In this document: positions 48,658-59,717 of the stretch, piece by piece
How positions within the stretch are numbered: position 1 is the first letter of the stretch
Layout of the letters: each line of letters opens with the position of its first letter
Assembly: GCA_030435675.1 (NCBI GenBank)
Contig: CM059625.1
Coordinates: 15,686,001 to 15,750,000, forward strand
Length of the DNA stretch: 64,000 nt
Source: Steinernema hermaphroditum
Lineage: Eukaryota > Nematoda > Chromadorea > Rhabditida > Steinernematidae
Direction of reading: 5' to 3'
The notes under the pieces: model-generated
What the model was told of the DNA's origin: nothing
Seen by the model: the letters and a program-made list of their open reading frames with translations, nothing else
Databases searched by the model: none
Position numbers and translations under genes: made by a program

Positions 48658-49104
48658 CCGAAATTTTCAGTGCTTTAAACCAATATTTGATCTCTATGTC
48701 GATGTTCTGCACGTTTCGAATAAATTGATCGAGAGGTGAAAGGAAAATATTTGTGTTAATGTTGCAAACGGGAGGCATTAAACCATGGTTTAGTGCATGT
48801 TTACGACAGGAAACAGTCATTAACGGGCGAACGAGATTTCGAGGGCAGGCAATAAAAATTCAATGTTGTGCGTACTTAGTGAATGTTCATCGAAACAGCG
48901 GGTGGCAGAAGAATAACACCGAATTGACCATGAGATTACAAGTTTCGTTTGGTTTATTATGAACATAAAGAAGTCCAACACAAATAGCCCGAAAGCGTCT
49001 GCGCCTTTTTTTCTCTGAGGATTTTAGCGGCCATCATGGCCACCGTTAACTTTCATTTACGTCAAAATTTGACAAATGTTTCAGTACATTTATTTCATCA
49101 ATCG

Positions 49105-50433
49105 GCTGATGACCCTTGTGTATCTAAAAGCCCCGCATGAAGCCTAGCTACAATAAATTAGTGACCAATTCCGCACATTTTCGACGAAAGTCTGTGTCTA
49201 TTCACTGCTGGAGCGGATTAAAATTAAAGATCTCAATTGAAAGGAGCGATCTTCTGCGTCCTAAAATAGGGACCTTTTCATAGCCGAACAACAAACCACA
49301 GTTACTGATGACATCTATGTCCCTGGGAACAAAGGTTAATCTGTGTCTTAATCCATAGCGCATCAGAGATCGCGGTCAGACGTCTGATATCCGGTCGTTC
49401 CTGGCATTGTTTTTAGAAATCCATTAAAAAAGTAATCCTACGTGCGAAAACAAGATCCAGTTCTTGAGAATATACCTCCATGAAATAAGATACAAACAAC
49501 CAAATGCGACCAATATATAATATACGTCAAAGCTTGAGATTAACCAGAAGTGTTGAATCTCAAAATGACTTAAGTACAGGAAGAATGTTTCTTTCAGTCA
49601 CTCACTTCAAACCCGCCACTAATACATAAGTGGCAACCACTGGCGAAAGATTCGAAAGAAGCCATATATACCAACCTTTCTTTCATCATTCTTAGTACAT
49701 GTCTCCCTCAATTTGGTACTGATATCATAGCTTTTCAGGTCTTACAAATTTAGCAGGCAGACCAGTCCTAATAAATGATTTTGTGCCATCTTCCTAATGA
49801 TATTACGATGTTTTAATTTGACATAGTCTGCGTACATCGTAGCCCACACGGTGCTTAATTCTGGGTCATGACGATAGCTGTCAGCTAGCATATACATTAT
49901 TCTCCTACCTATTTTTAGTAGCATCGCAATTTTTCAAATGACGTGATGCAAGCGGGAGTGGGGCGACACTGTCAACAACTGGGCACAAGATAAGTCCGTC
50001 ACATGAGTGCTAAGCGCCACTGAAGTACGTTATCCTTCGTTTTATATTAAGCGGTTTCTGCAACGCTACGATATCTGGCGGAGCCTCTGCATTCTTAGTG
50101 CATGTTTGCCTCAATACATCCCTTATCCGAAATTCTCCTGCAAAACTGCGTAGTGCACTATTCTCTATGTTCCAAATTTAGAGTGACACTAACAAAGCCA
50201 GTTATCTCAACAGGCACACTTTTCTAGATTGCTTATTCAGGCTGAAACTTGAAAAACAAGCAGTGATCACTGTCCACGTAGTCAGCTCTTTCTTAGATTT
50301 TAGCGCTACTCTTCGCTAATGTTACTCATGGATGTCTATGGTCATAGTGTATTGCTAGCCACACGTCGGTTATAATATGTGCGCCATCCCAACATTTTCA
50401 GGCTGCTATTAATGTCCTTAAACTATAAGATGT
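49105..50433. other. Intergenic, nothing recognised
   Basis: AT-rich sequence right of the duplication without a gene, repeat or RNA that I can support. Confidence 0.4.
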
Positions 50434-50601
50434 TTAGTGCAGGATTTTTGCCAGAAGATAGACATAAAAACGAGCATACAACAAAAGCGAAATAACAAAC
50501 AGACTGTATACTGAATAGTGCGTAAGGATACGCTCATATCCGTACTCTGATCGTGAGCCCCATGTGCGCATTGGTTCGTCGGAAAAGTCCTGGGGTCCCA
50601 T
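50434..50601 (-). CDS. Candidate 55-residue single-pass membrane microprotein
   Basis: An ATG at 50601 opens a frame of 55 codons. The first ~28 residues are polar and acidic (MGPQDFSDEPMRTWGSRSEY). A strongly hydrophobic C-terminal segment follows (YSVYSLFVISLLLYARF) and ends YLLAKILH, the layout of a tail-anchored protein. The frame is open a little upstream of the ATG. No homologue is known to me, and a chance frame of this length is possible. It lies about 150 bases from the inverted dispersed repeat. Confidence 0.25.
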   Translation of the reverse strand: MGPQDFSDEPMRTWGSRSEYGYERILTHYSVYSLFVISLLLYARFYVYLLAKILH

Positions 50602-50756
50602 TTTATACTCTTTTTCCAGTAGGGAAGGTTATACCAGGTAGACATCATGCATGACATGTAGGTACTGTAAGGGTTGGATTATATAATTTGGTAATGCAGA
50701 CCAAACCCATAAACAACCTAATATCCATATTATCTATCTACTTTGCCTTGTGATAT

Positions 50757-51285
50757 CCCCTATATATAAATGGAGAACCGACGGATCCGTTGGTCTGTGT
50801 GTGTGTGTGTTTTTCCGTACGCACGGCGGAAACACCCACACAAAATAAGGACCCCGAGGGGAACCGCACCCGACACCGCCCGCTTACAAACAGAGAACGT
50901 TCGCAATGAGCCACACAGACAGTTGCGCTGGTAGTGCTCTACTTGCACTATCTCTCTGGCGATGCTAGGCTTTGAGTTTTTTTTGCTGTTTTTGAGTGAT
51001 TTTTTGCCTATTTTGTAACCAGCAGTGTTTTCGGTTCGAGTTTCCTGAAACTTTACAGTTTTTTCGCCCACTTTAGCCGTTTGCATTACCGCCAATCTTG
51101 CCGCCCGCAGGGCTATGGTGTCTTGCCGCCCGCAGGGCTATGGTTTCTAGCTGCCCGCAGGGCTACAGTTTTTGGCCCCAACTTCAGCCCTATCCATGAG
51201 CGCCAATCTTGCCGCCCGCAGGGCTACAGGCTAATTGGCTTTTAGTACGTGAAAGGCGCGAATTCGCGCGCAGCCGGGTTTATTC
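50757..51285 (-). mobile_element. Dispersed repeat, copy 2 (minus orientation)
   Basis: Reverse-complement copy of 33414-34008. It has the same order of parts: TATATATAGGGGAT end, hairpin, CA/GT microsatellite, pol III-like boxes, AT-rich spacer, TAGCCCTGCGGGCGGCAAGA tandem units, palindromic GCGCGAATTCGCGC and CCCGGGTTTATT end. It differs by scattered substitutions and has fewer tandem units, so the copies are old enough to have diverged. Confidence 0.75.
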
Positions 51286-52600
51286 ATGTTTAATGCACAT
51301 GCAGGGCATCTTACTGACAGTTCCGCCTAGCCACATGCAAGCCGGGATTCCTTCGAGTATGTGATGCGTGCCTTGATCTCAAAGAGCTCGAGTTGCTGAT
51401 GCGAATATACAATGTGTGTACCTTATGAACATAACTCTCTTATTCCATTGTCCAAGCGAATATATAAAAGTAATCCCAGTCTAGTCCAAAACTCCACCGG
51501 TCTTTCAATTTGTATGAATGCGCAATCCGTTTCCGATCATTGTGAGAAAAAAAAGAATAAACACCTATTGTGTCGAAGACGAAAACAACCCGCTACCGGC
51601 AGCCCACGTGTGAGAAGATTTTTTGTTTTTCTTTTTTTGCCAAAGGATTTAATGATCTTTTGTTAAAATTCGTTTTAGCTTTTCAAACGATGAAAGCAAA
51701 CAAACATTAAGGGCGCTCAAGTCTCCAGCAACCGTGATTCAATAAATTGCACGGTAATTGGTCAATTACCTTAGTGCAGTCAGTCTTTCTCCGGTACTAA
51801 CAGTCACTTCCGTGTTTTTGTTATTGTAGATGAGTTCCCACGGTTTTTGAACTCGCAAATCGAATGCATGTGACCGGGGCGATCACGGTGACCCCACTAA
51901 TACTCTCGCTATTATTCTAGCCTTCGCACAAATCTTCATTCATATAGTGCTCATAAATTTCCGCTTTGGAAATGCGATTTTGTGTAGTATGCACTCTAAC
52001 AATGTATAAGGTTAGCAAACGACAAAGTGCCGATGTACTGCTCTTGAACGGCTACATATATTACATAGTTCATTACCACGACATAGAAGCTCTTTTGTCG
52101 ATGTTTATGTTCATTTGTAATCTGCCAATAAGCTTCAGCTAAGCCGATTTGAATTTTTCCCTTTATTCATGTTGTCTTAGCCCGTAGCTGAAAGAAAAAT
52201 GCATGCGCAATGGGAAGGATCCTCTAAAAATGAAAAATTCTAGCGTCAATTTCAAAAGAAAACAGTCCTATTAAGTTTGTTAAACATTTATATATAAGTC
52301 TCTGCCGTTCTTTCCCAATGCAAGTAATGTGGATTCAAAATCGAAATTTTTCTTTTGTTGAACTTTTGCCATTGACTAATATTTATCATCATCATCGCTG
52401 CCGATTACCGATCAAACGATTTTTGGCTCTGTGAAGATACTCGCTGACTCAAACAATTCTCATCTGCATACTGGTCGGATTAGTCGGCTTAGAAACCCTT
52501 GATAAGTGCCACATGAGGCTTACAGACTCAAATAGAGTGTATGCTTGCATAAAAAAGCGTTTTTCCAATTCTAAAGTTAGGAATGGTAGTTGGGATCTCA
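51286..52600. other. Intergenic, nothing recognised
   Basis: AT-rich sequence with only short chance frames. Confidence 0.4.
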
Positions 52601-52643
52601 TCATATATAGCCTAAATAGGCGACTAGCCGATTTTTGACATAC

Positions 52644-54471
52644 CAGTACAATTCGACCATGCCGGCGATTACGAGAACGAGTCCAGATTCGTTGCTACAG
52701 ACTATGATGGGTCTAATGACTCGATGGGTCTTTTGGCATCGAGAGTTGGGTTCGGACTCTTTTAAAAATGCTAAACGATTCCGGTCTCAAACACATTTTG
52801 ATTTCCATATTTACTTATTGGCATTGCTGACCCCATTTCAACTGCGATGATTTTGTGATATCATCCTTAAGGATGTTTCTGCACTTTTCTGACATTTCGC
52901 ATCATCTCTTCAATTGGCGCGCTGAAAACTTCAGTTTTTTTCCAGCACAGCCATTGATCATCAACTTCCTAAATGATTAATCTATGAACTTGAACTTTAC
53001 CCGCCAGACAAGGGAGTCCCTATTTCTATAGTCTATGCGGAACAAATCCAGTTTCCTATATCCGGCACGAAATCACAAAGACAAAGTACAATGAAAGCGC
53101 TCCGCAAAGACCTTAATGTTTCAAGCTTGTGCGGCATCTCAGCTAATGTTACGAGACTGAACCCATTTAAAACCATCGTCCCCACAGTTTTTATATGCAA
53201 ATTCGTTAAATTGACCCATTGTGCGGTCGACGTGCCAAGTGCCCGAGGGGTGTGACACTTTGTCGGAGGAGTTGGTGAAAATGGGAGCGCCATCGAAATG
53301 ATTCGAGGACGGCCCGCCCGACGAGTGAGTGCTGGATGCGGTGACGACGGATCGAACGGACGGCGGTGTCCTGCTGTAGGTGTTTTGGAATACAAATTAT
53401 TCGTGTTGTTTACCGAGTTTTCACGGGATCAATTGTTCACATTCTAAATTTGCTCGTTCTGCGTGTCGTTCACGCGATTTACTCTCGGCCTTCTGGCTTT
53501 CGTTTTTTCCTTTATATCGACCCTGCTGTTATAAGAACTTATAATTTACTGAGATAACAGCTGAGAAATGTGTCTCTTTAATCATCGCGAAGCGCGCACC
53601 ATGACCCTTGCGGAAGGGCGATCTGGTAGGAATGAAGCACCTCTGAACTCACTTTTAGATATCGGTAGCGCCATAGGAAATTTTCTGTGGAGGTACTTAG
53701 CATACTATTGCAGTACCTATAGGTTAGGCAGTTGCTATAAGCTAGTTGTACGCGCTTGTAACACATACTTTCACATTTTGGTTATGATAGTTCTGTTAAC
53801 AATTTATGTCGCACTAGCTGGCCTTAACTGAACCTATGACACTTCACATAAATCCTTTGTTTACATTTCAAAACGAATTTCATTACACTCCTTCTGTTGT
53901 TCACTCTGCTCGATTTCGATAAATTCCACATATATTATACTTGGTGTTCACTAACGGATGTTTTCCAATCGAACCAGACAGCAAAGTTCATGTAACGCTA
54001 TCAAAAGTTGTACCTTAAAACTCTGAATGTTATGATGATATGGCGTCCTCAGAAGCTGATCTAATTTGGAAAAATTATCATGATTTTCAAACGATTTTTC
54101 GGAAGAATTCAAAGCTTCAGCACTTATGTCAATGTCGATTAAGAAGGAGTAGGTCTGGAAACATCTTAGTTGTGTGGTACACTTACAAGACCCTCACTAT
54201 CAAGGCTAAGCGACGACCAGCTTTTTTAAATAGGCCTTCTATAGTGTTTAGCCTGGACATTTAATTGTTTTTCAGTTGATAGTATCGTTTATATTTGTTA
54301 AACCAACCAATCGCGCCGGCCTACCTCAATATGATGCATCGACAACGAAGTGCTCGTGCGGCCTTCTGTCTTCCTCTTCTGATGCTTTGCGCTATCATCG
54401 TCCTCGTCATCGTTATCACGACTGCTTGTCTGGCAACTTGCCGACCGAAACGCTCTTAGCGGTGACGATAG
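52644..54471 (-). pseudogene. Fragments of an unidentified minus-strand gene (exons not fully joined)
   Basis: Three coding-like pieces share strand and splice signals. The clearest is 54471-54325: acceptor CTATTTTTAG, 49 codons, donor GAG|GTAGGC. It is Ser-rich with an acidic run (RDNDDEDDDSAKHQKRKTEG). The second, starting at 53373 after CACCTACAG, has a Ser/Thr/Pro/Gly-rich frame (SSTHSSGGPSSNHFDG) open to a stop at 53139-53141. The third ends at 52644 with donor CTG|GTATGT and reads SGLVLVIAGMVELYW. I could not join them in one phase, so they may be one gene with missing exons, several genes, or a decayed gene. The type is a placeholder, since intactness cannot be judged. Confidence 0.3.
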
Positions 54472-54489
54472 CTAAAAATAGCATATTTG

Positions 54490-57400
54490 AAAAGAAGATG
54501 CAATACTAATGGTAATTATGCGTATTTCCCTTCCGTACGTTCCTGGCTCATTTGCATTCGACGCATCGTCCACGAGGCTACGAGTGCTGGATAATTCGAC
54601 TGGAACACGAGGGCATCGCACTGCGCTGTGGGGCCCCAACGCAACATTTAATTAATCGGGCTTGCTTTAATTGCGCATTTACAAAGTTATTTGCGGAGCG
54701 GCCGCGCACTGCCCTTGAGTTCATTCACTCGCGCTTTTTGCTGCTTTTCTGTGCCCTCAATCTCGCCATGGCGTCACACTAAACGGGAGAAGTTTAAATC
54801 GTTCTCAAAGCGTAATTGTTTTTCCGATTCGTTTATCGCCGACAGAATCGGAGATGCAGATAACAACCTTTCACTTGTTCCTGCTCTTTTTCCTTTTGCT
54901 GCAATTCTAAATGTGGACCTTTGGACTTGGCGCGCAAGAGCTGTGAATGTCTTAAGGGGAAAAATCAGAGATGACAGGTTGTTTTGCGCTTTGTTCACCG
55001 CTCACCGATCGAACACCCTTTCCGAGAGGTAATTTCGCTTGTCATTCTTTCTTTTTTTTGTCCAAATGCTGCGTACTTTTGAGGGCTTAGGAACGCCCTA
55101 TCCCTTGGCGATTCGCTTGAACAGTTGATGAATTTTGTAGACGAACGGAGCTTTGCACAAAATGCGACATTTGTGCAGTGGACGCGACAAAAAACTATTT
55201 GTGTATTCCTCGAAAGGCTTCTGCTCATTGACTTCTGAATAAGCGCAAATGTCGGGCATCAGGAAAATGGATCATATCGGCATGTTGCAAAGCGAACAAA
55301 GTGATCACGTCATTCTCATTTCCTTAAGTGACTCCTCGTGCTTTTGCAGGACTGTCATTAATCATATGCCGAGGAGGTCCTTATATTGGGTTGATCTATC
55401 TATAAAAATGGTGTTGTAAACATTTTTTAATATTTTACACCCAGGGCAAAATAGATGGGTGAACCAGGAATTCGATTTTTACCCAAGAAGAGGGCTGCCA
55501 TTATTCATTCAAAGGTTAATACCGTGAATGATAAATATGCATACATTTTGATATACAGCCACTTAACTCATAAAAAAATTTTACAAATCAACCCGAAATC
55601 TTTCTAGCTAAGCGCTGCCCACATACAAGGTAAGCTGAAACAGCTTGAGCACATAGGTAGGAAACGGTAATCTATTTTGTGACCCATTTTCAATGGCTAA
55701 TCGCAATAACCATCGATTGCTGATTTATTGGGTTATGTAGGTTCGGCTTATTTCAAAATCTGCACATTTTAAAACTCCCAAAATTTATGGCCTTGCAAAG
55801 AATCGACCTAGCCCACACATTCATTGTGGTTATTTCCACTGAAAATCTTTCTGAGCAAGCTGATTTCGATAGATTCAAACCCCTCTCATCCAGCAGCAGA
55901 TGTAAGTTGCCAAAAGTTTGTAAAAGCGTTCATCGGTAACTGCCATTTGTAATAGGCGATCATCTTCATTTCCAAGAAGCAGTTGGAAACTGTACTTCTC
56001 AAGTCTCTGTGAATGACATTCTGGTCGGTAGCCTAGCAACACTGACATTAAGAGTGCTTAGTCACGGTAATTTCGACTATTAAAAGAAATTGCTTTCAAC
56101 GAACCTCTTCCCGAAAATAGAATTTAATTCATTAATTGTTGGAAGTGAGCAGACGGTTGATGTCATAGAGAGAGTTACTCGAACTTTGTCTGTTCCTCAA
56201 AGATAATTGACGAAACAACAGACGTCGCCGACACAAACAGTTTCATTTGCAGACATAAACAACTTTGCATAGCCCTGTCACCAAGGTTCCTGCTGGCTTT
56301 AAGTGATGTGCACCGATTCTTCCAAAGCCAATAACCCCAATTCAGAGAGTGTAAATATGAAGATCATAATCGGGGAAATCCAAAGCGTTCTAGATCTATC
56401 ACTTCGTTTTTCAATACTGTTAGGCAACAGGATTTTTGTCACTTATTTCAGGCACGAATCGTTGCTTAGGCCAAACCTGATAATGCAGAGATTTTTGATT
56501 TAAAAGGCAAGCTTATTTAACCTTAAGGAGCTTCTCCGCACCATCTTCACATTAATTCCAATACCTAATTCTCAAACTTCTGAAAGATCACTCCGAATTT
56601 GTCGTTTTACATACTCGTTGCAATAGAAAATGATCATTTTAAGCTAAATTACAATGCTCTAAGCAAAAATTAAAGCGCTGAAGGAAAGAGAGTCTCCTCT
56701 TTTGGGCTGCCACATGAAATCTTATCCTTTGCTTCACGACTACGAAGGTTCCAGTAATTTTACGCTTCACGTATGATACCGTATCTTAAGGAGCTTTAAA
56801 AAATAAGCAACCAAAGATCAGCGAAAACTGGCTAAAGGGAAATTAATGTGAATTCGGCAAAGGTGTACGTTAGAACCTTCGATACAGTAGTTAAATATCG
56901 TTCTCAAAAATCCCATGATGTGAGCGATAATGTGTTCTGGGTATGTGGTTTGGTTGTTTACGTCTGAGCTATTCTGGTTACAGTAGAATAGCTCACCTAG
57001 TGAAGCTGAGCAATAGTCGAAATGTGCGGGAACGCCGGTTCGGTACAGTGGTTGAAATCGGTACAGTGGTTGAAACAGTGGAGGAGAACCAAAAATTCAA
57101 GGTGCAAAAGGCGTTCAAACGGTAGCCGTGCTGAATTTCCTATCATCTCAAAAGTGCGCTTCGGACATCAATCCTAAGAATAGCCTTAATTTTGGACAAT
57201 TTCGCCGACGCTGTTGTCAGAGCCGATGACCGTATGATGTCATCGAAGGTGGGTTTGTTTAGAACGAGATGGGAAGAATACACCATTAGCAGCGCGTCTC
57301 TTCTTTTGAAAGCGCTAGCCTAAACAACCCATTTTTGACGCTGACGGTCTTTTCAAACCCATTCCGACCCGCATTGATGGCGCACGAACGCGACGGTTCA

Positions 57401-59700
57401 GCGGATCCTAATTATCCACTTCGGCGATTCGAGACGGATTCTTGTGTTGTAGGAGCGGTTCGTGTGGAGCGTCGGTGCCTCGTTCATCCTTTCCCATTCG
57501 ACAAAGCTGCCGATCGTCCCATTTCCGAGCCAAAACTGCCATTGCTCAAACAGTATCCCTGATTCGTGCATTTGATTACGGACTCTCCGCGAGCTACTCG
57601 TTGACGGGGCCTAGCTGGGCGTTTTTTCCTTTTTCAAGCGATGTCGTTTGATTTGTGCTTAGTTTTTCAGAACTGGCGCTTAGAAAAACGTAGCTTCCGT
57701 TTTGCGATGCCTTGAATATACTTGTTTATCTACCGTATTACTGGGAAATTTCCATGTGAACTATAACTTCTTTGGATAAGGACCGAACGACTTTTAAGTG
57801 CGTTCTTACTGGAGAACGCCTTTGTATTCTGTCATGCGCATACATGATGACAAACAGGAAAAGTTCAAGTCATCTACGACAACAATTGCCTATTTGTTGT
57901 TTTGCTTTGCAAGAAAAATCGGCTGTTGTGAATCATATCGCCTTTGATGTGAATATTTACGATGCATTGGACGGAAGCTTTTTAAAACCAACGATTAAGC
58001 GATGCCCTACCGAAGACTAGACTCTTGAGGACTCACTCATTAAGACGCAAATGGAATTACGACAGAAACAGACGTAATTTCCTGTCCTTATCACCAGCAC
58101 TTTGAGGATTTATGGATGGAGTCCATCTGGAGCACAACGGTCGTTATGAGTCTGTAGTGTGACCATCAATTATCTTTTCATGATTGGGTAATACCCTCAA
58201 ATCTGAGAAGAAGGTGAGCACAGAAATTTGGTAGAAATTTATCATAACTATCAACTACGTTTTGAATGAAACCTTACATATAATGACATTTTATCCTGCC
58301 CCGTGACCCGCTAGTTTTCCTTTCAATTTTATTCGCTTGTACATGTAGCTTCCAATCTTCTGCCATTGAAAACACAACGTAAACAAAACAAAGAGATGAC
58401 ATTTCGTTGTGTGTAAATTAATGCCTCTTCGCACAGATGGTGTTAGCTGGATTAGTTAGCTTTCCATCTTCCGGGTCCAATGAGCTAATTTTAGGTTTGT
58501 TAGCTGTGTGTTTGAGATGTTTTCAAAGTGTTAATTACCGTCATAGTGCGCTCTTTTTCGCGGTGTCTGCCACCTGTCCGGTAGGTCTGGCGGGCGACGA
58601 TTTTCCAGGAATGTCACATTTGCAAAAAATATCTGGACCGTTTGGTTTCCTGAATTTTTCATGAATAAAGCTAATCAACTGTGCCCGATGTAGGCCAAAG
58701 AAGAGCTCCGTCACGTTCGCACATGTACTGTGAACAATTGAGTCATTGATACTGTATATAAGACAGCAAAAAATGTGTTTAATGAAATCTTCTTTTATAT
58801 GCAAGATCGGTATATAGCAGTTGGAGAAAAATGGCATGACTTTAGGATATATTGAGTTTTAAACGCGCGCTGTTGCATGCAGTAAACGATCACAACGATT
58901 AACTCTCAATCAACGACTAACCTCCTATTTCTATTTGTTTGCCCATAATAGAAACGTCCAATTGTAACAAGAAGTTAATTAATTTATGACACTTTTATTT
59001 GTTCATATGACGTGAGTATCATTGTGCTATATATTTGATCATGCGCGAGTGTTCACTGTTCGTTCGTTCCTGACCACAAATGGAAAAGAACAACTAAAGG
59101 GGCAAGACTTTGCATTACAAGAAGAGCTATGGGATACAGAAAAAGAAGACGGTACCTTGGCTGCCAATTGACCTACGGGGCGTATAACAGTGCGAAGTAT
59201 CGCTAATGAGTGTAAAGGCTAACTACGCTGAAGCGAAACACCTCTGTGGAATACTGCGCGTTGGATGGGAACATGGTCTCATGATACCCGGTCACTGGAA
59301 CCAGGCTGTGATTTCCGTATGGCTTCGTCACGTTCAATGTGAACTGAGATAGCTTATGATCTGATTGGGTAGCCTTAATTTAGGACTAACAGAACGTTTC
59401 GCCCATTTTAGACTGTCCACTTTTAATTTGAAGAGTATTTGAACGCTTAAATCTATCGCTTGTTTCACTCTTATTCATAGCCTGGCGACTGTTTCATTGA
59501 CTACTTTTTGACTACCATGGCCAACCTATTCTTCTCCTCTATCTCTACAGAGAGCCTATCCATCTTGACATTACGTAGCCCGTCGTAGTTTCTCCTCCCG
59601 CCTCCGTGTAACGCACGCGCGCCGCGTCGCTTGGCTTCGCGCCTCCCTCTCCCGCCTTGGAAGGGAAAGTCAAAATTCGGTGTATTCGTGTATTGTCTTC
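54490..59700. other. Long intergenic region
   Basis: Mostly AT-rich without recognisable genes. A plus-strand frame at about 57.38-57.56 kb (starting MAHERDGSADPNYPLRR) has fairly even codon use and could be an isolated exon, but no splice partner was found. Near 57.04-57.08 kb a 19-bp unit (TCGGTACAGTGGTTGAAA) is repeated in tandem. Confidence 0.4.
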
Positions 59701-59702
59701 AG
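59690..59702 (+). promoter_or_regulatory. 3' splice (cis or trans) acceptor before the tubby-fold gene
   Basis: GTATTGTCTTCAG ends 15 bases before the ATG at 59718. This fits spliced-leader addition or a 5' UTR intron. The open frame also extends upstream of this acceptor, but the acceptor makes the ATG at 59718 the more likely start. Confidence 0.5.
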
Positions 59703-59717
59703 AACGAACGACGTTCA

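Larger units (their letters stand above)
46557..49104 (+). repeat. Tandem direct duplication, copy 2
   Basis: Direct repeat of 44009-46556, immediately adjoining it. The junction reads ATTTCATCAATCG then ACAACAGAC; the right end reads ATTTCATCAATCG then GCTGATG. The ends share one or two bases at most, so the copy arose without a long flanking repeat. Confidence 0.95.

Noticed and set aside
54691..55032. 113-codon plus-strand frame
   Set aside because: No recognised domain, and its amino-acid composition is typical of a chance frame.
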